Below are positions 9,393 through 17,071 of a stretch of 64,000 nt of DNA, one piece after another. The DNA comes from Pseudomonas frederiksbergensis (lineage in GTDB: Bacteria > Pseudomonadota > Gammaproteobacteria > Pseudomonadales > Pseudomonadaceae). A model generated the notes under the pieces. The model searched no databases. It saw nothing but the letters and a program-made list of their open reading frames with translations, and was not told the origin of the DNA. Both the position numbers and the translations under genes were made by a program. The stretch spans positions 1 through 64,000 of the forward strand of contig NZ_JAAUOE010000016.1 in assembly GCF_017114915.1 (NCBI RefSeq), read 5' to 3'. Every line of letters begins with the position of its first letter. Position 1 is the first letter of the stretch.

Positions 9393-10419
9393 TCACAATA
9401 TTGTCGTGCAGCGCAATCATCGCTTCACGCGCCCAACGAGCGCTGATGCGTTGCCCGGTCTGGTGTTGCGCGCTGGCGTCCAGCCACTGGACGTTGGCCT
9501 GGCTGATGTTCAGGGTCTGGCCGTTTTCCAGTTTCAGTTCATAGCGCGTGGCGCTGCCCTGGTACTGGATGTCGTGCAGCAGGCCGGTGACTTCGATTTC
9601 ATGGCTGGCCAGCGGGCCTTCGGCGAAACGCACGTGTTCGGGGCGGATCGAAAACGGCTGTGGATTGCCGCTCAACTGCCGCGCCAGATCGCCGCGAATC
9701 ACGTTGGAGGTGCCGACGAATTCGGCGACGAAAGTGGTTGCCGGTTTCATGTACAGGGTGCGCGGCGTGTCGACCTGTTCGATGCGGCCCTTGTTGAACA
9801 CGGCCACGCGGTCGGACATCGACAACGCTTCGGTCTGGTCGTGAGTGACGAAAATGAAGGTGATGCCGAGCTGGCGTTGCAGTTTCTTCAACTCGCCTTG
9901 CATTTGTTCGCGCAGTTTCAGGTCCAGTGCCCCAAGCGGTTCGTCAAGCAACAACACGCGAGGACGGTTGACCAACGCGCGGGCCAGGGCCACGCGCTGG
10001 CGTTGGCCGCCCGAGAGTTGCACCGGCTTGCGCTCGCCGTAGCCGTTGAGGGCGACCATGTCGAGGGCTTCTTCGGCGCGTTTGTGCCGTTCGCTCTTGC
10101 CGACGCCTTTGACTTTCAAACCGTAGGCGACGTTGTCGAGTACGTTCATGTGCGGGAACAGCGCGTAATCCTGGAACACGGTGTTCACGTCACGCTGATA
10201 CGGCGGCAGCCCGGCGGCCTCCAAGCCATGAATGCGGATGGAGCCGGTGCTCGGCTGTTCGAAACCGGCGATCAGGCGCAGGCAGGTGGTTTTGCCCGAG
10301 CCGGAAGGGCCCAGCAGGGAAAAGAACTCGCCGTCCTGGATGTCGATGGAAACCCGGTCAACGGCCTTCACCTCGCCGAACTGACGGGAAACGTTGGTGA
10401 ACTGGACTGCAAGCGTCAT
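9382..10419 (-). CDS. ydcT: ABC transporter ATP-binding protein, PotA/YdcT type
   Basis: This 345-residue ATPase powers the importer. It shows the Walker A motif GPSGSGKTT (37-45), the signature LSGGQRQRVALARAL (135-149), Walker B LLLDEP (156-161) and the switch histidine in FVTHDQTEALSMSDR. The C-terminal third (about 240-345) is a TOBE-type regulatory domain (FSIRPEHVRFAEG). It overlaps the first permease gene by 11 bases and lies 129 bases downstream of the binding-protein gene, across a palindromic repeat. Confidence 0.9.
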   Translation of the reverse strand: MTLAVQFTNVSRQFGEVKAVDRVSIDIQDGEFFSLLGPSGSGKTTCLRLIAGFEQPSTGSIRIHGLEAAGLPPYQRDVNTVFQDYALFPHMNVLDNVAYGLKVKGVGKSERHKRAEEALDMVALNGYGERKPVQLSGGQRQRVALARALVNRPRVLLLDEPLGALDLKLREQMQGELKKLQRQLGITFIFVTHDQTEALSMSDRVAVFNKGRIEQVDTPRTLYMKPATTFVAEFVGTSNVIRGDLARQLSGNPQPFSIRPEHVRFAEGPLASHEIEVTGLLHDIQYQGSATRYELKLENGQTLNISQANVQWLDASAQHQTGQRISARWAREAMIALHDNIVNGM

Positions 10420-10490
10420 GGGTGTGGTGCTCCAAAAAAGCGGGGGCCATCACAGCGGCCCCTGCCTGGACTTCTGAAATCTTCAGTGAT

Positions 10491-10540
10491 GATCGTTCCC
10501 ACGCTCCGCGTGGGAATGCAGCCCGTGACGCTCTGCGTCA
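10491..10540. repeat. Palindromic repeat of the GATCGTTCCCACG family
   Basis: Two adjacent hairpins, TTCCCACGCTCCGCGTGGGAAT (10496-10517; arms of eight bases) and GTGACGCTCTGCGTCAC (10524-10540). The element sits between ydcS and ydcT. Related copies occur at 25.2, 27.2 and 37.4 kb. In this place it may lower expression of the membrane parts relative to the binding protein. Confidence 0.8.
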
Positions 10541-10548
10541 CCTCTGCA

Positions 10549-11700
10549 TTAGCGGCCCCCCATAATCGCGATGTAATCCTGGGTCCAACGGCTATAAGGC
10601 ACAAACTTGCCCCCCTCAGCCTGCGGGGTTTTCCAGAAGGCGATCTTGTCGAACTGTTCGAAGCCGTTGGTCTTGCAACCCTCGGCCCCCAGCAATTCAC
10701 TTGCCTTGCACGCCGCCGGGACCGCCGGCAGCGAGCCGAACCAGGCGGACACATCGCCCTGGACTTTCGGCGTCAGCGACCAGTCCATCCACTTGTAAGC
10801 ACAGTTCGGGTGCTTGGCTTCGGCGTGCAACATGGTGGTGTCGGCCCACCCGGTGGCGCCTTCTTTGGGGATGGTTGAGGCGACGGGCTGTTTTTCGTTC
10901 ATCAGGCCGTTGACTTGATACGGCCAGGAACTGGAAGCCACCACGCCTTCGTTCTTGAAGTCACTCATCTGCACGGTGGTGTCGTGCCAGTAGCGGTGGA
11001 TCAATTTTTGTTGACCGCGCAGCAGATCGAGCACGGCCTTGTACTGTTTTTCGTCGAGCAGGTAAGGGTCCTTGATGCCCAGTTCCGGCTTGACGGTTTT
11101 CAGGTACAGCGCCGCGTCCGCGATGTAGATCGGGCCGTCATACGCCTGCACGCGGCCCTTGTTGGATTTGCCATCGGGCAGCTTCTGCTCTTCGAGTATC
11201 ACGCCCCAACTGGTTGGCGGCTGTTTGAACACGTTGGTGTTGTACATGAGCACGTTCGGCCCCCATTGGTACGGGGTGCCGTAGGTCTGCTTGTCGACCA
11301 CGTACCACGGCGCATCCTTCAGGCGCGGGTCGAGATTCTTCCAGTTGGGGATCAGTGCGGTGTTGATCGGCTGTACCCGTTTGCCGGCGATCAGGCGCAG
11401 GGAGGCATCGCCGGACGCCGTTACCAGGTCGTAACCGCCCTTGGCCATCAGGCTGACCATTTCATCGGAGGTGCCGGCCGTCTTGACGTTGACCTTGCAG
11501 CCGGTTTCCTTCTCGAAACCGCTGACCCAGTCGTAGGCCTTATCGGTTTCGCCCCGTTCGATGTAGCCGGGCCAGGCGACGATATCCAGCTGACCTTCGC
11601 CGGCGCCGACGGCTTTCAGCGGCTCGGCGGCCTGCAGGCTGGCGCTGGCCAGCAGTGCTGTGGTGATTGCACTGAGCAGTGCGGTCTTGTGTTCGAACAT
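10549..11700 (-). CDS. ydcS: Periplasmic substrate-binding protein of polyamine-type ABC transporter
   Basis: The 383-residue protein starts MFEHKTALLSAITTALLASA, a Sec signal peptide cut near SLQAAEP, with AGAGGGA eight bases upstream of ATG 11700. The mature part follows the PotD/PotF/YdcS plan (IVAWPGYIERGETDKAYDWV, YDLVTASGDASLRLIAGKRV, PYQWGPNVLMYNTNVF). It is the first gene of the ydcS-T-U-V set and its dehydrogenase neighbour suggests putrescine or a related amine. E. coli YdcS has a reported second activity in polyhydroxybutyrate synthesis; nothing here bears on that. Confidence 0.87.
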   Translation of the reverse strand: MFEHKTALLSAITTALLASASLQAAEPLKAVGAGEGQLDIVAWPGYIERGETDKAYDWVSGFEKETGCKVNVKTAGTSDEMVSLMAKGGYDLVTASGDASLRLIAGKRVQPINTALIPNWKNLDPRLKDAPWYVVDKQTYGTPYQWGPNVLMYNTNVFKQPPTSWGVILEEQKLPDGKSNKGRVQAYDGPIYIADAALYLKTVKPELGIKDPYLLDEKQYKAVLDLLRGQQKLIHRYWHDTTVQMSDFKNEGVVASSSWPYQVNGLMNEKQPVASTIPKEGATGWADTTMLHAEAKHPNCAYKWMDWSLTPKVQGDVSAWFGSLPAVPAACKASELLGAEGCKTNGFEQFDKIAFWKTPQAEGGKFVPYSRWTQDYIAIMGGR

Positions 11701-12015
11701 GGGGTTTCCCTCTTCTTTAATTAGGGTCGGGACAGCGTTGAACGGGGTGATGCGCCGTAAGTGGCTTGTTATTAGCGTAGTGCGCTTTGTGGGAGGTTGA
11801 CTGGGGCTTGGCTGTATTGTGGATTTATCCAGCCTAGTGCCCGGTTTCGCAGTCGACAAATCTTCAAGGCGGCATTCGATGAAATAGATCGTGTGGATGT
11901 GTTTGCGCAAAATGAGCAACATCTGGAAGCACTCTCGCGAAGACGCGAGGGGCACTTTCGATCCAGGCTGGTGGCGTTAATGATCCGGTTAACCCGAATT
12001 CGTGGAGGCAGCAAA
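11701..12015. other. 315-base divergent intergenic region
   Basis: The region separates ydcS (leftward) from the TerB-type gene (rightward). It should hold promoters for both. I find no repeat, no gene with a plausible start and no clear sigma-54 (-24/-12) motif. Confidence 0.5.
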
Positions 12016-12708
12016 ATGAACACCCGTGGATTGCTCGATCAGTTACTCAAATCCGGTCAGGATCTGTTGCAGAACAAGGCCGGTGGCGTCCCGAACAAAG
12101 GGGCCAGCGGCAGTTCAGGCGGCCTCGGCAGCCTGATATCGGGGGCGGGCGGCGGTGCGCTGGCGGCTGGCGCCATGGGCCTGCTGCTGGGCAGCAAGAA
12201 GGCGCGCAACGTCGGCGGCAAGGTCGCAATCTACGGCGGCCTCGCGGCATTGGGTGTTATTGCCTACAAGGCCTATGGCAACTGGCAGGCTCAGCAGGGC
12301 ACAGCACCGAAGACGGAACCGCAAACCCTCGATCGCTTGCCAGCGGCCCAGGTCGAGCAACACAGCCAGGCGATACTCAAGGCGCTGGTGGCTGCCGCCA
12401 AGGCCGATGGTCATGTCGATGAGCGCGAGCGCCAATTGATCGAAGGCGAGTTCAGCAAACTCGACAACGATCAGGAACTGCAGCACTGGCTGCACGCCGA
12501 ACTCAACAAACCCCTGGACCCGACCGACGTCGCCCGCGCCGCCAGCACGCCGGAAATGGCGGCTGAAATGTACATCGCCAGTGTGATGCTGGTGGATGAG
12601 GAGAATTTCATGGAGAAGTCCTATCTCGATGAGCTGGCAAGACAGTTGAAACTGGAGCCGGGGTTGACGGTGGAGTTGGAGAAACAGGTGCGGCAGGCTT
12701 CGGTGTAG
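12016..12708 (+). CDS. DUF533/TerB-like membrane-associated protein (YebE type)
   Basis: A 230-residue protein that starts at ATG 12016 with GGAGGCAGC before it. The first 60 residues are glycine- and serine-rich (GASGSSGGLGSLISGAGGG), followed by a probable membrane segment (VAIYGGLAALGVIAYKAYG, about 75-93). The second half (about 110-230) is a TerB-like helical domain: ILKALVAAAKADGHVDERER with the acidic turn that is seen in TerB, and MYIASVMLVDEENFMEKSYL. The family is DUF533, as in E. coli YebE. Its role is not known; the TerB name does not prove tellurite resistance. Confidence 0.85.
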   Translation: MNTRGLLDQLLKSGQDLLQNKAGGVPNKGASGSSGGLGSLISGAGGGALAAGAMGLLLGSKKARNVGGKVAIYGGLAALGVIAYKAYGNWQAQQGTAPKTEPQTLDRLPAAQVEQHSQAILKALVAAAKADGHVDERERQLIEGEFSKLDNDQELQHWLHAELNKPLDPTDVARAASTPEMAAEMYIASVMLVDEENFMEKSYLDELARQLKLEPGLTVELEKQVRQASV

Positions 12709-12722
12709 GTCTTTAGATCGCT

Positions 12723-12811
12723 TTCGCGGGCAAGCCTTGCTCCTACAGTGAATTGTCGAACACACCATTGTTGTTCAACGCTGACCCGTAGGAGCGAGGC
12801 TTGCCCGCGAA
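12723..12811. repeat. REP doublet upstream of wspA
   Basis: TTCGCGGGCAAGCCTTGCTCCTACA at 12723-12747 (minus orientation) and GTAGGAGCGAGGCTTGCCCGCGAA at 12788-12811 are inverted REP copies 40 bases apart. A more diverged copy (AGCAAGCCCGCTCCCACAAG) follows at 12904-12923. They lie after the TerB-like gene and before the wsp operon. Confidence 0.8.
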
Positions 12812-12970
12812 GGCGTCTTCAGCCACACCGCATAACCCAATAATCAATCCATAGGAACTGTGGCAGGGGGTTCCTCAGGAACACCGCGTTATCGTTCTTC
12901 GCAAGCAAGCCCGCTCCCACAAGCCCTCGGCTATACTCCCCCGCAATTTGACCCGCTCCGAGGACTGACT

Positions 12971-14593
12971 GTGAAGAACTGGACGTTGCGCCAACGCATT
13001 TTGGCGAGCTTTGCGGTAATTATCGCGATCATGCTGTTGATGGTCGTGGTGGCTTTTTCTCGGCTGATGAAGATCGAAGCCAGCGAAGAAAGGGTCCGCA
13101 CCGATGCGGTTCCCGGGGTGTATTTCAGTTCGATGATGCGTGGCGCCTGGGTCGACAGTTATAACCTGACCCAGCAGATTGTCGGTCTTTCGGGAAATCG
13201 CCCACTGACTGCCGCCGACCAGGTCATGTACAAGAGCTTCGAAGAACGCTTGAACGAGCAAATGACCCAATACCGCAAGACCATTTTCCTGGCGGACGAT
13301 CAGGCCATCTTCGACGAGTTCGAAGCGCGTCATCAGACCTTCAATCAAGAACTGACGAACGTCCTCGATCTCTACCAGCGCAAGGAATACGAGCAAGCGC
13401 GTCTTGCTCTGGAGCAAAAGCTCACACCCGCCTGGGTCAACGGGCGCAAGCAGTTGAATAGCCTCATCGAGCGTAATCATGATGTGGCTGAAAAAGCCAC
13501 GCTGGCCATCGGTGACGCGGTGACGGCCGCCAAAATCAGCATGGGTGTCTCTTTGCTGGTGGCAATCATCGTCGCCGGCCTCTGCGGTCTGCTGTTGATG
13601 CGCGCGATCATGGCGCCGATGAATCGCATCGTGGATATCCTCGAAGTCATGCGCACCGGCGATCTCAGCAGTCGCCTGAATCTGGATCGCAAGGACGAGT
13701 TCGGCGCGGTGGAAACCGGCTTCAACGACATGATGACCGAACTCACCTCGCTGGTGTCCCAGGCCCAGCGCTCCTCGGTGCAGGTCACCACGTCGGTCAC
13801 GGAAATCGCCGCGACCTCCAAGCAGCAACAGGCCACCGCCACCGAAACCGCGGCCACCACCACCGAAATCGGCGCCACCTCGCGGGAAATTGCCGCCACC
13901 TCGCGAGACCTGGTGCGCACCATGACCGAAGTCTCCACCGCCGCCGATCAGGCATCAGTGCTGGCCGGTTCCGGTCAACAAGGCCTGGCGCGCATGGAAG
14001 ACACCATGCACTCGGTGATGGGCGCGGCGGATCTGGTCAACGCCAAACTGGCGATCCTCAACGAGAAGGCCGGCAACATCAATCAGGTGGTGGTGACCAT
14101 CGTCAAAGTTGCCGACCAGACCAACCTGTTGTCCCTGAACGCCGCCATCGAAGCCGAAAAGGCCGGCGAATATGGTCGCGGATTTGCCGTGGTCGCCACC
14201 GAAGTGCGGCGTCTGGCGGACCAGACCGCCGTGGCCACCTACGACATCGAGCAGATGGTGCGCGAGATCCAGTCGGCGGTGTCGGCGGGGGTCATGGGCA
14301 TGGACAAGTTCTCCGAGGAAGTGCGCCGCGGCATGTCCGAGGTGCAGCAGGTGGGCGAGCAGTTGTCGCAGATCATTCATCAGGTTCAGGCGCTGGCGCC
14401 GCGGGTGTTGATGGTCAACGAAGGCATGCAGGCCCAGGCCACCGGCGCCGAGCAGATCAACCATGCGCTGGTGCAGTTGGGCGATGCCAGCAGCCAGACG
14501 GTCGAGTCCCTGCGCCAGGCCAGTTTCGCCATCGACGAACTGAGCCAGGTGGCCGTGGGGCTGCGTGGCGGTGTTTCGCGATTCAAAGTCTGA
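12971..14593 (+). CDS. wspA: WspA, membrane-bound surface-sensing chemoreceptor
   Basis: A 540-residue methyl-accepting protein that feeds the Wsp pathway. Membrane span 1 is at about 10-30, an outer four-helix sensor domain follows to about 190, span 2 is at about 190-210, then HAMP and a long coiled coil. The kinase-control hairpin is seen in ADQTNLLSLNAAIEAEKAG, and there is no C-terminal NWETF-type pentapeptide for CheR docking. The start is GTG 12971 with GAGGA six bases ahead; the longer frame from 12860 runs through REP-like DNA. TATACT at 12932-12937 is a possible -10 element. Its stop overlaps the wspB start. Confidence 0.95.
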   Translation: MKNWTLRQRILASFAVIIAIMLLMVVVAFSRLMKIEASEERVRTDAVPGVYFSSMMRGAWVDSYNLTQQIVGLSGNRPLTAADQVMYKSFEERLNEQMTQYRKTIFLADDQAIFDEFEARHQTFNQELTNVLDLYQRKEYEQARLALEQKLTPAWVNGRKQLNSLIERNHDVAEKATLAIGDAVTAAKISMGVSLLVAIIVAGLCGLLLMRAIMAPMNRIVDILEVMRTGDLSSRLNLDRKDEFGAVETGFNDMMTELTSLVSQAQRSSVQVTTSVTEIAATSKQQQATATETAATTTEIGATSREIAATSRDLVRTMTEVSTAADQASVLAGSGQQGLARMEDTMHSVMGAADLVNAKLAILNEKAGNINQVVVTIVKVADQTNLLSLNAAIEAEKAGEYGRGFAVVATEVRRLADQTAVATYDIEQMVREIQSAVSAGVMGMDKFSEEVRRGMSEVQQVGEQLSQIIHQVQALAPRVLMVNEGMQAQATGAEQINHALVQLGDASSQTVESLRQASFAIDELSQVAVGLRGGVSRFKV

Positions 14594-15129
14594 TGAGCGA
14601 ACTTACAGCCAAGCGCGGCGCGGCGATGCTGGCGAAGCAGTCGTTGTTTCTGGTGTTCCGCATCGGCAACGAGCGCTACGCCTTGCAGGCCATCGAGGTG
14701 GCCGAAATGCTGCCACTTCTGCCGTTGAAACCCATTCCCCGTGCGCCGGACTGGGTGGCGGGTGTGTTCGGCTGGCGTGGCGCGGTGGTGCCGGTGATCG
14801 ACCTCAGTGCCCTGACGTTCGGTCAACCGGCCCAGGTGCGCACCAGCACGCGGCTGGCGCTGGTGCACTATCGGCCGGATGCGGCGACGCCTGCGCAATT
14901 GCTCGGGTTGATTCTGGAGCAGGCCACCGACACGTTGCGTTGCAATCCGGCGGACTTTCAGCCTTATGGCCTGGACAATCGCCAGGCGCCGTACCTCGGC
15001 CCGGTGCGCGAAGATGCCCAGGGTTTGCTGCAATGGGTACGGGTTGCCGATTTGCTGGACGCACAGGTTCGCGCCTTGTTATTTCCCTCGCCGCCGCTGG
15101 ACCTGGCGCAGTTTGAGGAGCAGGGATGA
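14593..15129 (+). CDS. wspB: WspB, CheW-type coupling protein
   Basis: A 178-residue CheW-like protein that links WspA to the kinase WspE. It shows the CheW opening LFLVFRIGNERYALQAIEVAEM and the stretch DWVAGVFGWRGAVVPVIDL typical of the fold. It has no added domain. Its ATG shares one base with the wspA stop codon and its end overlaps wspC by an ATGA, so the operon is translationally coupled. Wsp systems always carry two CheW proteins; the second, WspD, lies two genes on. Confidence 0.93.
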   Translation: MSELTAKRGAAMLAKQSLFLVFRIGNERYALQAIEVAEMLPLLPLKPIPRAPDWVAGVFGWRGAVVPVIDLSALTFGQPAQVRTSTRLALVHYRPDAATPAQLLGLILEQATDTLRCNPADFQPYGLDNRQAPYLGPVREDAQGLLQWVRVADLLDAQVRALLFPSPPLDLAQFEEQG

Positions 15130-16391
15130 GCAACGATCAGCGGTTTTTCGATTTCCTCAAGGAACGTATCGGCCTGGATGTGGGCTCGGTCGGCCCGGCG
15201 ATCATCGAACGCGCGGTGCGCCAGCGCATCACGGCGGCTCGGGCGCTGACGGCCGATGACTACTGGCACACCTTGCTGGGCTCACGCGACGAACAACAGG
15301 CGCTGATCGAAGCGGTCATCGTCCCCGAAACCTGGTTTTTCCGGTACCCGGAATCCTTCGTCACGCTGGCGAAGCTGGCGGCCAAGCGGCTGGCGGCGAT
15401 CAATAACATGCGCGCCCTGCGGATCCTCAGTTTGCCGTGTTCCACCGGCGAAGAACCGTACTCCATCGCCATGGCCCTGCTCGATGCCGGGCTGGCGCCG
15501 CACCAGTTCAAGGTCGACGGCATGGATGTCAGCCCGCTGTCGGTGGAAAAGGCCAGGCTCGCGCTGTATGGCAGGAATTCGTTTCGCGGCCAGGACATCG
15601 AGTTTCGCGATCGGCATTTCACAACGGAAAACGACAACTATCGCCTCAGCGGGCGCGTGCTTGAGCAGGTGCGTTTGCAGGTCGGCAATCTGCTGGATCC
15701 GGCATTACTGGTCAACGAACCGCCCTATGACTTCGTGTTCTGTCGCAACCTGCTGATCTATTTCGACCAGCCGACCCAGCAGCAAGTGTTCGAAGTGCTC
15801 AAGCGTCTGACCCACGTCGACGGCGTGCTGTTTATCGGCCCGGCGGAGGGCAGTCTGCTGGGCCGTTTCGGCATGCGTTCGATTGGTATCGCGCAGTCGT
15901 TTGCCTTCAGTCGTCAAAGTGCGCCCGAGCCGCTGGCGTCCTTCGCGCCGATGCCGTTGCCGGTACAGCAGCCGGTGCGCAGCGTGACTCCGCCGCCGGT
16001 GCGCAGTCGGCCTTTCGCGACAGTCGTGCCGATGTCTCAAACTCCCAAAGCTACCCCTTCGGACGCCGCCACGCTGCTGGCGAACATCGCCGCGCTGGCC
16101 AACGAAGGCAAAAGTGCCGAGGCCCGCGCCGCGTGCGAAAGCTATTTGCGCAGTCACGAGCCAGTGGCCCAGGTGTTCTATTGGCTGGGGCTGCTCAGCG
16201 ATGTCGCCGGCAGCGCACTGGAGGCCCAGGGTTTTTATCGCAAGGCGTTGTACCTCGAACCGCAACACCCCGACGCGTTGATGCACCTGGCCGCCTTGCT
16301 GCAGTCCCAGGGCGACACGGCGGGCGCCAGACGATTGCAGGCCCGCGCCGCCCGCAGCGAGCGCGCCGCAGACAGTGAGCGTAAACGATGA
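15126..16391 (+). CDS. wspC: WspC, CheR-type methyltransferase with TPR tail
   Basis: A 421-residue receptor methyltransferase that uses S-adenosylmethionine to methylate WspA and so raises signalling. The CheR all-alpha domain is at the start, the SAM site is RILSLPCSTGEEPYSIAMAL and the conserved FVFCRNLLIYFD follows. After a proline-rich linker (about 270-305) there are TPR-like helices (FYWLGLLSDVAGSALEAQGF, YLEPQHPDALMHLAALLQSQ), which in this family replace the need for a pentapeptide on the receptor. It overlaps both neighbours by four bases (ATGA). Confidence 0.95.
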   Translation: MSNDQRFFDFLKERIGLDVGSVGPAIIERAVRQRITAARALTADDYWHTLLGSRDEQQALIEAVIVPETWFFRYPESFVTLAKLAAKRLAAINNMRALRILSLPCSTGEEPYSIAMALLDAGLAPHQFKVDGMDVSPLSVEKARLALYGRNSFRGQDIEFRDRHFTTENDNYRLSGRVLEQVRLQVGNLLDPALLVNEPPYDFVFCRNLLIYFDQPTQQQVFEVLKRLTHVDGVLFIGPAEGSLLGRFGMRSIGIAQSFAFSRQSAPEPLASFAPMPLPVQQPVRSVTPPPVRSRPFATVVPMSQTPKATPSDAATLLANIAALANEGKSAEARAACESYLRSHEPVAQVFYWLGLLSDVAGSALEAQGFYRKALYLEPQHPDALMHLAALLQSQGDTAGARRLQARAARSERAADSERKR

Positions 16392-17071
16392 ACGCCTCTG
16401 ACACCTTGAGCGTTACCCATGAAGATGCCCAGGCCATCGACGACTGCTGGAACCGTATCGGCATCCACGGCGACCAGTCCTGTCCACTGCTGAGCGAACA
16501 CATTCATTGTCGCAATTGCGCGGTGTATTCGGCCGCCGCCACCCGCTTGCTCGACCGCTACGCCTTGCAACAGGAAGATCGCGAGCACGTGTCCACGGGG
16601 GGCGAGAGCGAGGTGAAAACCCGCTCGCTGCTGATGTTTCGCCTCGGCGAAGAATGGCTGGGCCTGGCCACCCGCAGCCTGGTCGAAGTGGCGCCGCTGC
16701 AAGCGATTCACTCCTTGCCGCACCAGCGCTCCCGGGCGTTGCTCGGCGTGGCGAATGTGCGCGGTGCCTTGGTGGCGTGCCTGTCGCTGGTGGAGCTGTT
16801 GGGGCTCGACGGCACCGGTGGCGTGGCGTCCGGCGCGCGAGTGATGCCGCGGATGCTGATCATCGCCGCCCATGGTGGGCCGGTGGTGGTGCCGGTGGAC
16901 GAAGTGGACGGGATTCACGCCATCGATCAGCGCATTCTCGATGCCGCGTCCCAGTCCGGCACCCAGACCAGCGCCAAATACACCCGTGGCGTCTTGCAAT
17001 TCAACGGTCGCAGCCTGCGTTGGCTGGATGAAGAACAGCTGTTGTCCGCCGTGACCCGGAGCCTCACATGA
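16388..17071 (+). CDS. wspD: WspD, second CheW-type coupling protein
   Basis: A 227-residue CheW-like protein with an N-terminal extension of about 75 residues that holds a cysteine/histidine cluster, CPLLSEHIHCRNCAVYS. The CheW domain runs from about 78 (LLMFRLGEEWLGLATRSLVE) to the end and contains LLGVANVRGALVACLSLVEL. The extension is common to WspD proteins and its use is unclear; the cysteine spacing would allow metal binding but this is inference. Four-base overlaps join it to wspC and wspE. Confidence 0.93.
   Translation: MNASDTLSVTHEDAQAIDDCWNRIGIHGDQSCPLLSEHIHCRNCAVYSAAATRLLDRYALQQEDREHVSTGGESEVKTRSLLMFRLGEEWLGLATRSLVEVAPLQAIHSLPHQRSRALLGVANVRGALVACLSLVELLGLDGTGGVASGARVMPRMLIIAAHGGPVVVPVDEVDGIHAIDQRILDAASQSGTQTSAKYTRGVLQFNGRSLRWLDEEQLLSAVTRSLT

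Noticed and set aside
9406..10878. A 490-codon plus-strand frame across ydcT and ydcS
   Set aside because: It crosses two recognised genes and the REP-like gap between them; a chance frame.
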